41,961 nt of DNA from a virus: positions 1-41,961 of the IMG/VR virus record IMGVR_UViG_3300037070_000444; one strand, given 5' to 3'. Shown piece after piece: positions 1-7,497 of the stretch; the stretch's first letter is position 1; each line of letters begins with the position of its first letter. The translations under genes were made by a program, and so were the position numbers. The notes beneath the pieces were generated by a model that was given only the letters and a program-made list of their open reading frames with translations, had not been told where the DNA came from and made no database searches.

Positions 1-327
1 GGAGTAGCCATCCGGCGTGTCCGGCCGCCCGAGCCTACCCCAGAATGCGGCCTTCTCTTCCGGCGGTGTCGCCTCGTTCGGAATGATGATCCCGCGGCCA
101 GCTTTGTCAGCGCCGAGCAGCCGCTCGAGTTCCGCGTAGGACTTCACCGCGGCAGCCTCGCTGTCCCATCCCTTGTTGAGCGCAATCGGCTTCAGGTCAT
201 CCGGTAACCGATCGGTCCACGCTGTGGCCGGTGCGCCTTCACCAGCACCAGCGCCGCCCGAACCTCCATCACCTGCCCCCGGTGCTCCGGGGTTGCCCGC
301 GCCTGCGGACCCTTCATCTGGTGGCAT
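1..327 (-). CDS. Capsid scaffolding protein, N-terminal part (continues at right end)
   Basis: This is the first 109 codons of a gene cut by the window edge. The start ATG at 327 follows a good ribosome site (AAGGAGA) just after the upstream gene ends at 348. The N-terminus is a low-complexity Gly/Ala/Pro linker of about 35 residues. An acidic helical segment follows, with a short PEEKAAFWGRLGRPDTPDGY stretch that is common in podovirus and siphovirus capsid assembly proteins. The frame rejoins exactly at the right end, giving a protein of 288 residues. It probably guides capsid assembly, from its place between the portal group and the capsid gene and its charged helical make-up. The last codon here (Ser) disagrees with the right-end copy (Lys), which suggests that the first three bases of the window are unreliable. 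Confidence 0.8.
   Translation of the reverse strand, partial: MPPDEGSAGAGNPGAPGAGDGGSGGAGAGEGAPATAWTDRLPDDLKPIALNKGWDSEAAAVKSYAELERLLGADKAGRGIIIPNEATPPEEKAAFWGRLGRPDTPDGYS
4..129. repeat. Terminal direct repeat, left copy
   Basis: These 126 bases are identical to 41836-41961. The three bases before each copy differ (GGA at 1-3, CTT at 41833-41835). The repeat lies inside the scaffold gene, and joining the two ends across it gives one open frame. It is either the overlap left when a circular or circularly permuted genome was assembled, or part of a true terminal repeat. The short length near a typical assembly k-mer favours the assembly explanation. Confidence 0.95.
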
Positions 328-347
328 CGTCGTTCTCCTTCAGGTTT

Positions 348-1145
348 CTATCGGAAGTGCGCGTACATGTGCGCGACAGCAGGATCGGCCGCAGCGTCGC
401 CGCCAATCATCGTGACCGCGAGGAATATGTCGGCCTTCGCGCCCGCTGCCAGAGCGATCCAGCCGCTGTCGATTACTCCCGTGTTCGTGAGCGACGCCAC
501 AACGGCGGAAGTCCCGATGTCCACGTAGTCACCAACAGTCGTGGAAAAAGACGTGTGGTACTTCAAAATCAACCGAGGGGTGTTCGCCGACGCGGACCCG
601 GTAGTGACACGCGCAATGAGCCGGCACTGCGTGTAACCCGTCAGGTCTATTTTGGTTATGTTTCGGTTTGCATTGTTGAAGAACTGCTCCGCTGTGGCCT
701 GATCAGTCAGGTTGACCGCAGTCGCTGCGTTCGCCTGGAAGACCACGACCGTCGCCAGTGTCGTGACAGGAACGTACACGCCAGAGTGAGCGTGGTTACC
801 CGCAGCTGCTTGGTTCGCTCCTGCGCCTATCGTGTGGTGCAGGCTCGACGCCCCGGCGTCGGTGTCCGGCGACTCGTGCGTATTCGCCTGCGCGAGCTTG
901 TTACCGTTAGTTGTCCCGGCGTGCGTGTGAGCGAGCGCCGGGTAGTCAGACGCATGGTTATGCCCGAGTGCGGAATACGCTGCATCAGCTTCGGCGGGCG
1001 TCAGGTAGCCGGGGTGCGCGTCCCCCGCCGCCTCGTGCGCCGCCACCGCTGACGCGCCCGAGTCGCGCTCGATGTCCCGAACAACCTGCTCCGTTGCAGC
1101 CGATGCTGCTCGCCTCTTCTCCCGAGTGGAGCGAGGCACCACCAT
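348..1145 (-). CDS. His-rich (HxH) fibre-like virion protein
   Basis: A 265-residue protein whose first half resembles a trimeric phage fibre shaft. It has a helical, charged start (residues 1-40), then repeats with the HxH motifs HNH, HTH and HAH between about residues 60 and 125. Such motifs bind metal along the axis of T4 gp12/gp37-type fibres. The last 130 residues are rich in Thr, Val and Ala and look like a beta-sandwich or jelly-roll head. It sits between the Bbp19-domain gene and the scaffold gene and shares its start region with the stop of the upstream gene (TGATG). The place in the head cluster rather than the tail cluster is odd. It may be a head fibre or a decoration protein that contacts the host or glycans. 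The function is inferred from motifs only. Confidence 0.65.
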   Translation of the reverse strand: MVVPRSTREKRRAASAATEQVVRDIERDSGASAVAAHEAAGDAHPGYLTPAEADAAYSALGHNHASDYPALAHTHAGTTNGNKLAQANTHESPDTDAGASSLHHTIGAGANQAAAGNHAHSGVYVPVTTLATVVVFQANAATAVNLTDQATAEQFFNNANRNITKIDLTGYTQCRLIARVTTGSASANTPRLILKYHTSFSTTVGDYVDIGTSAVVASLTNTGVIDSGWIALAAGAKADIFLAVTMIGGDAAADPAVAHMYAHFR

Positions 1146-1444
1146 CAGCCAGGCTCATCATCCGCGCGACTCTGGTACATCCGCTGCAGACCTATTAGGT
1201 CCGCATCACTCGTATCCAGATGCTCGCCGAACCGGCGGAACACCTCGAGGCGACCGATCGAGAGCAGCGTAGCGTGCGTGTCTATACCGTTCGGCCCGGT
1301 AACCGCGGGCGACTCGAGCACACGGCAGAACTCGCCCAGGTCCAGCATGACGACCTGAGCGTCGGGCGTGAGCTTCCCGTCGTTGTCGAGGAACAGGCGC
1401 CGGTATGCGTTGCGACGCTGCTGGATGCGTTCGTACTGGTTCAT
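1145..1444 (-). CDS. Bbp19-domain phage protein
   Basis: A 99-residue protein resembling the Bbp19 family, named from Bordetella phage BPP-1. It opens with a basic helix (YERIQQRRNAYRRLF). The motif around LTPDAQVVMLDLGEFCRV follows, then a segment with LSIGRLEVFRRF, which gives the family its recognisable pattern. These proteins sit beside portal and scaffold genes in many podoviruses and are thought to be virion or assembly factors of unknown action. Here it begins just after the portal stop (overlap at 1444) and ends at the start of the fibre-like gene, so it is translated as part of the head operon. Identity as a Bbp19-type protein is fairly secure; its molecular job is not known. Confidence 0.75.
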   Translation of the reverse strand: MNQYERIQQRRNAYRRLFLDNDGKLTPDAQVVMLDLGEFCRVLESPAVTGPNGIDTHATLLSIGRLEVFRRFGEHLDTSDADLIGLQRMYQSRADDEPG

Positions 1445-3090
1445 CAGTGATACAGCGGAACCGCCGGCACCCCCTGCGACCCGAGTTGTTGCGTCTCCGC
1501 GAGCGTCTTGGCGGTCTGCGCGGCTATCGGAGCGGCAGCGAGCATGTTCTGCAGTTGTACCTGTTGAGCGTCGTCCTTGAGAATTTCATCGACCTCTTCC
1601 GGCGTCCTGATGATCTTCGACGGAACGCCCTGAATTTCGGCGAGCATTCGGACTGCCTCGTGCATGTCAACGACCTTCGTAACGGATGGATCGACCTGAG
1701 CGAACACGCCAAGAGTCTCTGCGGTTCGCAGGATTGCAACGCCCTCCTCCGAGCGCTGGAGCCGGTTCAACGGCGATACGTACTCGATCTCAATCGTCCC
1801 GCCCGCCTCGATCAACTCTCGCGGTATCGGTGGAATCAGACCGGCATGACCACACAGATCGATATCGCGCTCGATCTGCGGTCCGAGTAATTCGGACTGC
1901 TGCCGACCCATCGTCGGCGCGATCAGCGCCCCCTTCTCCTGAGCCCTGAGCAGCGCCTCGGTCGCGGTGATCTGCGGAGAATCGACGAGGATCTGGAACA
2001 GCGTCACTAGGAAGTGGTCGTTGATCAGTTTCCGCTTACCATCGGTAATCTCGATGCCGAGGCCAATGTCGCCCTTGATCTCGGCCTGCATCGCCAGCGG
2101 CCGACCTTCCGCGGTCATGCCGCCGTAGTTCATCGCGTTAGGTCGCGACGCGAACGCCTGCAGCGAGTCCTTGTGCAGCAGCCACGGCGGATCAACCTTC
2201 TTGTGCGCGGCGCGCAGGATGGTCTTCTCCATCTCGTTCAGCATCTTGATATCGGGCAGCGCGAGCATCGCTGGCGAGCGGCCGTAGCTCTCGCCAGGCG
2301 CCGTGATCCCGCGACCGATCGAGTACGGCATCGTTCGGTAGCCGCCCTCGTCAACGGTCGCCTTCTCATCGACGCACACGTAGTAGCTCGAGTACTTCAT
2401 CCCGCGGTATGACCGATCGCGCGGGTTTGCCTCCTCGTTCGGCTTCACGCAATGCAGGAACGTGAACAGCTTCGGATCGCCCTCGTCGCCAGCCTTGACG
2501 ACCTTCTCTGGGAGCGGACCCTGCGTGAACTTCTGCTGCGCCTGCTGCCCGGTGTACAGGAACTCGCGGTGCACCGTGTCGTGCATACCGTACTGGTCCT
2601 CCGCGAACCACGTGTCTGCGAACGCGCACGCCGTGTAGCGAATCCCGCGTCCGAGCATGTCGTTCGACATCGAGACACCAGTCCCGAACGCTCCGATCGA
2701 CATGTACGCCTCGTGCATGTGGCTCGCGTAGTTCGAGCGCGACGCGTACCGGACCTGAAACAGCAACTTCGTGAGCGCCTCAAGGAACCGCGCCACGGCC
2801 GGCCGAGCGTTCAGCTTTTCGTCACGGACCCTGAGCCGGTGCCACTGCGCGGTGCGCGGCGTGAGATACGACTCCATCGCCGCACCGTACCGCGACAGCG
2901 CGAGCGCGGCCGTCGAGTCGAACATCTTCTCGGTGCGCTTCTCGCCCTGCGTGCCAGGCTTGTGCGTGAACGTCGCATGGTCCGGCCACACCCGCTCGGC
3001 GATCTCCTGGCAATGAGAATCGAGGACAGACCTGTCAGCCTTCAACCGACCGTGACGCTTGATCAGATCCTCGGCGCGATCGTCCATCAC
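1444..3090 (-). CDS. Portal protein (podovirus head-tail connector)
   Basis: A 548-residue protein of the head-tail connector family that forms the dodecameric ring through which DNA enters and leaves the capsid. The N-terminus (LIKRHGRLKADR, then ERVWPDHATF) and the following segment with AAMESYLTPRTAQWHRL are typical of T7/BPP-1-type portals. So is the mid-protein motif with GRSPAMLALPDIKMLNEMEK, in the helix that lines the channel. The C-terminal 60 residues are Gln/Ala-rich helices that would form the crown. Length fits the family (500-600 residues). The start ATG overlaps the stop of the preceding gene by four bases (ATGA), so the two are translationally coupled. This is one of the best-supported calls in the window. 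Confidence 0.9.
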   Translation of the reverse strand: MMDDRAEDLIKRHGRLKADRSVLDSHCQEIAERVWPDHATFTHKPGTQGEKRTEKMFDSTAALALSRYGAAMESYLTPRTAQWHRLRVRDEKLNARPAVARFLEALTKLLFQVRYASRSNYASHMHEAYMSIGAFGTGVSMSNDMLGRGIRYTACAFADTWFAEDQYGMHDTVHREFLYTGQQAQQKFTQGPLPEKVVKAGDEGDPKLFTFLHCVKPNEEANPRDRSYRGMKYSSYYVCVDEKATVDEGGYRTMPYSIGRGITAPGESYGRSPAMLALPDIKMLNEMEKTILRAAHKKVDPPWLLHKDSLQAFASRPNAMNYGGMTAEGRPLAMQAEIKGDIGLGIEITDGKRKLINDHFLVTLFQILVDSPQITATEALLRAQEKGALIAPTMGRQQSELLGPQIERDIDLCGHAGLIPPIPRELIEAGGTIEIEYVSPLNRLQRSEEGVAILRTAETLGVFAQVDPSVTKVVDMHEAVRMLAEIQGVPSKIIRTPEEVDEILKDDAQQVQLQNMLAAAPIAAQTAKTLAETQQLGSQGVPAVPLYH

Positions 3091-4745
3091 CGAGCCCCCA
3101 TCTTGCCAAACCCACCCATCCCGCCGATTGCGCCAGAGCGGGATGCTAACTCGACCTGCGTCGTCGTGATGGTGACCTCGATATCAACGTGCACCAGCGT
3201 CCCGGTCGCGCGGACCGTGTACGGACCGTGCGTGCCGAGGACGGTGTGCGTGACATCGATGTCGCCGGTGTCTGGATCGAGCACGGCCCATACCGGCAGA
3301 TCATCCTCTTCGGTCCAATCCCATGACGTCAGCGACTCGGATACCTGCTGTCCAACGTGCAGCGTCACCACCGAGCCAAGGTTGCCGGATTCGTTGATTA
3401 CGCCGGAACCGATCCGCAATGGCTCATCGGCAGCGCGCACGAATGTCTGTAAAGCGTATGTCGACCACCCCTCGCCGTCGTTGTTGTTGATCGAGGCGAG
3501 CAAAGTGAACACCGGACCCGCCGCCTCGACAGCGGACACGGCGCCGTTATCGCGCACGGACGCATCACTGATGGGCAGCGCAGTATTCGCACCGCCCACG
3601 TCACCGATCAGCGTTTTATAACGGACCTGAGATCCGACATCGATGTCAGGCGTGCCGGAAATTCGGATACAGTTCGGTGACGGTGGGTTTACCGGCGGGG
3701 TCTCGGTGATTACCGCATACGCCACCTTCGTCGTGCCGCCGTTCCCGACTGCCGGGATCATAGCAATAGAAAAGTTGTCGTCGCTTGTGTCTGGAATGTT
3801 GTTTGATAGAACAACCGGATAACTGACGCCATACAGCAGAGTGCCGATTGTCGGTGTGAACGTCGTTGTCGTAGGCGTCGCCGAAACGATGGTCTGCGCC
3901 ACACCACCGATAGTCAGCGAGGTCGGGTCGATCCCGCCCACCTCGTGGTTCGTGCCGGTCAGTACCGCGTTCGTGCCCTCGATCAGTGTGGCGATGCTGC
4001 ACGATGCAATCGTCGGCCGCTCAAAGTCTGAATAAGGCGGGTTGATCGGAGCCGCCGCTAAATTCACGCCAGTCGCAGGAGCACCGCCGCTCGATGTGGC
4101 AACCATATCCGCCGAGCCGATCAAGTCGGCCAGGTCATCGACATCAGACAGCCGCCAGAAATGTAGTGCGGCCCCCTCCCAAATAGCGCCAGAGTCTGCG
4201 TTGATCGTGCGAGGGTCTGGAATCGACTCGGTGTCATCGAGTCCTAGTCTCGCCTTTAGTGCGAGCACATCGGCATTTGACAGTCCGGCAATGTTCCAAA
4301 TGGACACGCCGGCAATCCTTACGTCGGTGTTGGCTCCGACGTTGGTAGGTCTGCCGCCGATGCGAATGTAATCGAACGCCTGGTCCTGCACACGCGATGT
4401 CGTGCCAGTCGCTCCGAACGCGCCGTCGTTCGCGCCGGCTCTGGACGTGGACGAAACGAACTTGGCCGAGATTGCGTGCCATGCTTCCACAGACTTGTCG
4501 GCATCGTCCGATGTCGCCGTGCTGTTCGTCGTCCCGTCAGCTTCGCGAGCTTGGCCGAGCCCGGACACGTTCACGTTAAGCCCGCGATAGCGCACGTCAG
4601 AACCGCTAGCTTTACCTGCCGTACATACCCCAACGTTCCGATGCGTGCTTGCCCAAATCCAAGCGTGGAACAGGAGTACGCCAGTATCCAGTCCGCTCGT
4701 GAGCGAAGCAGATAGGTAACCTGGGTTGCTGCAAACGACACTCAC
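3087..4745 (-). CDS. LamG/Ig-like virion or tail-associated protein
   Basis: A 552-residue protein that looks assembled from beta-sandwich domains. Residues about 1-185 resemble a concanavalin/LamG fold: a stretch with WHAISAKFVSSTSRA, then YIRIGGRP and the segment VRIAGVSIWNIAGLSNADV, which is a common ending of LamG domains. Residues about 240-340 resemble an IPT/TIG or Ig-like domain (TIEG..AVLTGTN, LTIGGVAQTIVSATPTTTTF). The C-terminal third is a cadherin/Ig-like beta region ending in a Gly/Met-rich tail. No catalytic motif was seen. It lies between the pectate-lyase-like gene and the portal, with four-base overlaps on both sides. It is probably a virion surface or glycan-binding protein; this is inference. 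Confidence 0.6.
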   Translation of the reverse strand: MSVVCSNPGYLSASLTSGLDTGVLLFHAWIWASTHRNVGVCTAGKASGSDVRYRGLNVNVSGLGQAREADGTTNSTATSDDADKSVEAWHAISAKFVSSTSRAGANDGAFGATGTTSRVQDQAFDYIRIGGRPTNVGANTDVRIAGVSIWNIAGLSNADVLALKARLGLDDTESIPDPRTINADSGAIWEGAALHFWRLSDVDDLADLIGSADMVATSSGGAPATGVNLAAAPINPPYSDFERPTIASCSIATLIEGTNAVLTGTNHEVGGIDPTSLTIGGVAQTIVSATPTTTTFTPTIGTLLYGVSYPVVLSNNIPDTSDDNFSIAMIPAVGNGGTTKVAYAVITETPPVNPPSPNCIRISGTPDIDVGSQVRYKTLIGDVGGANTALPISDASVRDNGAVSAVEAAGPVFTLLASINNNDGEGWSTYALQTFVRAADEPLRIGSGVINESGNLGSVVTLHVGQQVSESLTSWDWTEEDDLPVWAVLDPDTGDIDVTHTVLGTHGPYTVRATGTLVHVDIEVTITTTQVELASRSGAIGGMGGFGKMGAR

Positions 4746-6682
4746 GGATCAGGCCAGTATGGGTGTGGCTCGGGATGCGTCAACGGCGGGTTTACAGTGG
4801 TATCGGTACCAGGGCCGCTAAAGAAATCGCCATCGCGGTCCGACACATTGTCGATGATTCGAGCGGTAACTGCATCGCGCACACCTCCAACAGTGGCGCC
4901 AGCATGCCCAAGCACGTAATCCTCCGCGGATTCCGCCGTCATGAGGTCAGCGGAAGGAATCGAGAACGAACCCGTGGTCTCCTCATGCACCGTCGAACTG
5001 TAGAGGCTATTTGCGCCGCCTTGAATCAGACCCCACAAACCATCACTCGCATCACTGTCCTCCCCCACATTGCCGGACTGATACACGCCAGCGGCACTAG
5101 TGGGGCCGAGCTCATGCCCGGTGGTCGGGCGGTAAATTTCATTCCGTTTGCTTTGCGGTCCCTTGCGGTACAGGTTATTCACGAGATTGACTTTGCGGAC
5201 CGTGCCGCTTGGAGCGTTCCAGTTGTTGTAGAGCACGTTGTTCACCACATCGATGTACTCAGGACGCACCATCCTAGGAACCCGGTCGCGATTGGTTGTT
5301 ATGAGGTTGCGGTACAAAGTGATCCGCCGCGGAGTCACTATCTCCAAGTCGTCCTGCACCCCGTCGTTATCTCGATCACCTAGCCCGTGAGCCACCCAAT
5401 CGCTGTCCTGCTGCGCGATGTTCATCCCCATCGCGTGACCGTTAGCAGCACTACCATCAGCATTGAAGGTAACGCCTTCTGGGTGCCGCGACAGCTTGAG
5501 CCCCTCACCGATGACGCAGTCAACGATCGTTATATCGTGGCAGTTGCTCAGGAACGACGGTCCGCCGATGTCCGGCCCCCAGATCATGTCGCAGTGGTCG
5601 AGATAGATGTTGTACACATCGCGCGGATCGCCGACCACCGGATATGTGAACGTGCTGGCTCCCGTCACAGTGATTCTAGCGGGGACGTTATATTCGGTTT
5701 GATTGGCCCCGGAGATCGTCACATCCTGGCCGGTAGACCACCCGTGAGCACTCCCCGTAGTAACCGTCGCCACGTTCGCTGCTCTGGTAATGCTGCTGAC
5801 AGCCTTGGAGCCGGGGTTTGCAACGATCGTCCCGGTCGCCGGCGACGCCGGCAAACTTTGGCGCGTCCCGTTGCACGAGAGCGCATCACGTTCATCGGCA
5901 GTGTTTCTGTCCTGGCCGGCGTCGTTTTCGTCGTTGTCGTCGTCGTTTTCTTCGTCACCCGGACGCATGGCGAGGTTGCGAATGATGATGTTGTGCTCGT
6001 CCACAATCTTCAGCATCCCGCGCTTCACGACGAGCAAGTGACCTGCGCCAGAAAGTCCGTCGTATGTCAGATCGGACTTAACGTCGATGTCCCGATCAAG
6101 ATCCACGGTTCCCGACAGTGTCGGCGTCACAATCCGCGCGTGAGCGTACTCCAGCGCATAGCGCAGCGAACCGGGATCGTCATCATCATCCAATCGGTTG
6201 ACTTCAATGGCGACGCCACCAAACCCTCCGGTCGTGTCCGCGCCATAGCCGTACATCACCGCAGGAGCCTCCACGGTAGCCACAGTCCATGTTCCAGACT
6301 GCCCGTGAGCCGTCCACGCGACCGTCACAGCGGTTCCATACGACTCGCTGGTCAGTTTGCGTAACTGAACCTTGTGGCCCTGCGTCGAGAGGTTGCTAAC
6401 TCCAGACACCGCCACGGTAGAGATCGGCTCATCATCGATCGGATCTATGACGACGTTGGGCACCTTGTTACCCACAACGCTCAACAGGTCCGATCGCCAG
6501 CCGGTGTTTACATCCTCGCCGACCCAATTTCCGCCAGGCAGGCGGACGCGGAACTCATCCCCGCCCGCGTAAAAATCGAACGGCGATATATCCGCCCATC
6601 GCCCTGGTTGTGAGTGCAACAACCCGTCCGCCGCCAGCGCCACCCCGTAGGTGTTCGCATCGCATACAGGAGCAGCACACAT
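4742..6682 (-). CDS. Pectate-lyase-like tailspike / polysaccharide lyase
   Basis: A 646-residue protein with the signature order of a parallel beta-helix pectate lyase (PL1-like): YGYGADTTGGFGG at the fold entry, PGSLRYALEYA, IIIRNLAMRPGD, a DALS motif, IYLDHCDMIWG, and later DRVPRMVRPEYIDVVNNVLYNNW. An Asp/Asn-rich run sits at about residues 243-265. An inserted Ig-like domain of about 75 residues splits the helix. A loop DRDNDGVQDDLE near residue 435 matches thrombospondin-3/EF-hand calcium loops. There is no signal peptide, so it should act on the virion as a depolymerase rather than as a secreted enzyme. Start and stop overlap the neighbours. True substrate (pectate, alginate, capsule) cannot be told. 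It could be a catalytically dead binding spike. Confidence 0.75.
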   Translation of the reverse strand: MCAAPVCDANTYGVALAADGLLHSQPGRWADISPFDFYAGGDEFRVRLPGGNWVGEDVNTGWRSDLLSVVGNKVPNVVIDPIDDEPISTVAVSGVSNLSTQGHKVQLRKLTSESYGTAVTVAWTAHGQSGTWTVATVEAPAVMYGYGADTTGGFGGVAIEVNRLDDDDDPGSLRYALEYAHARIVTPTLSGTVDLDRDIDVKSDLTYDGLSGAGHLLVVKRGMLKIVDEHNIIIRNLAMRPGDEENDDDNDENDAGQDRNTADERDALSCNGTRQSLPASPATGTIVANPGSKAVSSITRAANVATVTTGSAHGWSTGQDVTISGANQTEYNVPARITVTGASTFTYPVVGDPRDVYNIYLDHCDMIWGPDIGGPSFLSNCHDITIVDCVIGEGLKLSRHPEGVTFNADGSAANGHAMGMNIAQQDSDWVAHGLGDRDNDGVQDDLEIVTPRRITLYRNLITTNRDRVPRMVRPEYIDVVNNVLYNNWNAPSGTVRKVNLVNNLYRKGPQSKRNEIYRPTTGHELGPTSAAGVYQSGNVGEDSDASDGLWGLIQGGANSLYSSTVHEETTGSFSIPSADLMTAESAEDYVLGHAGATVGGVRDAVTARIIDNVSDRDGDFFSGPGTDTTVNPPLTHPEPHPYWPDP

Positions 6683-6885
6683 CAGTCAGCGCCCACCCAC
6701 CGCGACCAAGCGGTGTTGACGATGATTGCAATGAGCCCGCCGAGCGACGTGGCAAGCAGCGTAGACATGGAAATATGCCCGATCTCGACGAGCCCCTGCA
6801 CGAACACATTCCCCGAGAGAACGCCGATCCCGCCACTCGCAGCGCGGTGGCTCCATGACGCGCCGCCTGACGGCACGACGTCCAT
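6682..6885 (-). CDS. Small single-span membrane protein
   Basis: A 67-residue protein with a Gly/Ser-rich first 40 residues and one hydrophobic segment at about residues 42-58 (TLLATSLGGLIAIIVNTAW), ended by WSRW. The start overlaps the stop of the upstream gene, and its own stop overlaps the start of the pectate-lyase-like gene (TGATG in both cases), so it belongs to the operon. I do not recognise a family. Size and single span would allow a holin-like role, but small phage membrane proteins of this size have many jobs, and nothing else supports lysis here. Confidence 0.5.
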   Translation of the reverse strand: MDVVPSGGASWSHRAASGGIGVLSGNVFVQGLVEIGHISMSTLLATSLGGLIAIIVNTAWSRWVGAD

Positions 6886-7193
6886 CAGGTGTTCGTGATA
6901 ACCGAGACTTTCATCCCCACGCCAGGTGGGACCACGAAGAAACGGTCAGCGTTGGCCGGCATCCGCATGTTCGTCACCGCGGCATCGGTGCCAGCGATGC
7001 TGAACCGATAGCTGCACACGGCATCCGCGTGGAGTTGCACGTACTTGGTGCGTGCGTGGAACGCTTCCGATGCGACCGCGACCCCGATGGTCAACTTCTG
7101 CGTCGCGAGCGATACCTGCAGCGGCGCCTGGATCGCCTGCCCGTTCGCGGCTGTACCCATCGCCTCGAACTCTTCGATGTACAGAGACGCCAT
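6885..7193 (-). CDS. Hypothetical virion-associated protein
   Basis: A 102-residue protein, rich in Ala, Val and Thr, predicted from its alternating pattern to be mostly beta. It begins MASLYIEEFEAMG and has a segment with AFHARTKYVQLHADAVCSYRF, then a Pro-Ala-Asn turn and VVPPGVGMKVSV at the end. The pattern is like small phage beta-barrel or head proteins, but I cannot name the family. It is tightly packed between the Pro-rich 83-residue gene (3-base gap) and the membrane protein gene (1-base overlap). It is probably made late, with the structural genes. Confidence 0.6.
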   Translation of the reverse strand: MASLYIEEFEAMGTAANGQAIQAPLQVSLATQKLTIGVAVASEAFHARTKYVQLHADAVCSYRFSIAGTDAAVTNMRMPANADRFFVVPPGVGMKVSVITNT

Positions 7194-7196
7194 CGG

Positions 7197-7448
7197 TCAC
7201 ACCCCCGCAAGTTGCTGTTTGCCGACCGGCGATGAACCCACCCCGGTAGGCGACGTGTAGAGACCTGCAGCGCGACCACGGCGCCGCCGAGCACGGTCCA
7301 GAGCGGACTGCTTGTCGCGCGCGTCGTCGATGGTGGGCGGTGGAGGGGGCGCTTCTGGCATGCCAGGCGTCTCGCCGAACCCGAGCATGTCGCCGAAAGC
7401 CGAGAGCGGCGCCAGTGACGCCTTGGCGAGTTTCTTCGCTGGACCCAT
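7197..7448 (-). CDS. Conserved Pro-rich phage protein downstream of terminase
   Basis: An 83-residue protein with a basic N-terminus (MGPAKKLAKASL), a proline run (EAPPPPPTIDDARDKQ), an Arg-rich helix (RARRRRGRAAGL) and a Thr/Gly ending with GKQQLAGV. This arrangement (proline run, then IDDAR, an Arg block, and a short L-x-G tail) is common in small uncharacterised podovirus and siphovirus proteins encoded next to terminase or portal genes. Their role is unknown; they may be minor head or ejected proteins. The leader contains a sequence shared with the primase leader (see 7464-7479). Confidence 0.6.
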   Translation of the reverse strand: MGPAKKLAKASLAPLSAFGDMLGFGETPGMPEAPPPPPTIDDARDKQSALDRARRRRGRAAGLYTSPTGVGSSPVGKQQLAGV

Positions 7449-7463
7449 CGGGAACCTCCGTCA

Positions 7464-7479
7464 GACAGCCGTCAGAGCG
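7464..7479. repeat. Leader repeat, copy 1 (shared with 14943-14959)
   Basis: The string GACAGCCGTCAGAGCG sits in the 49-bp gap between the terminase large subunit and the Pro-rich gene. A near copy with one extra A (GACAGACCGTCAGAGCG) lies in the short gap before the primase gene. In both places the leftward transcript would carry CGCTCTGACGG a short distance before a start codon. It may be a shared leader or promoter element, or chance. Confidence 0.35.
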
Positions 7480-7497
7480 GTCCTACGGAACCGGAGA

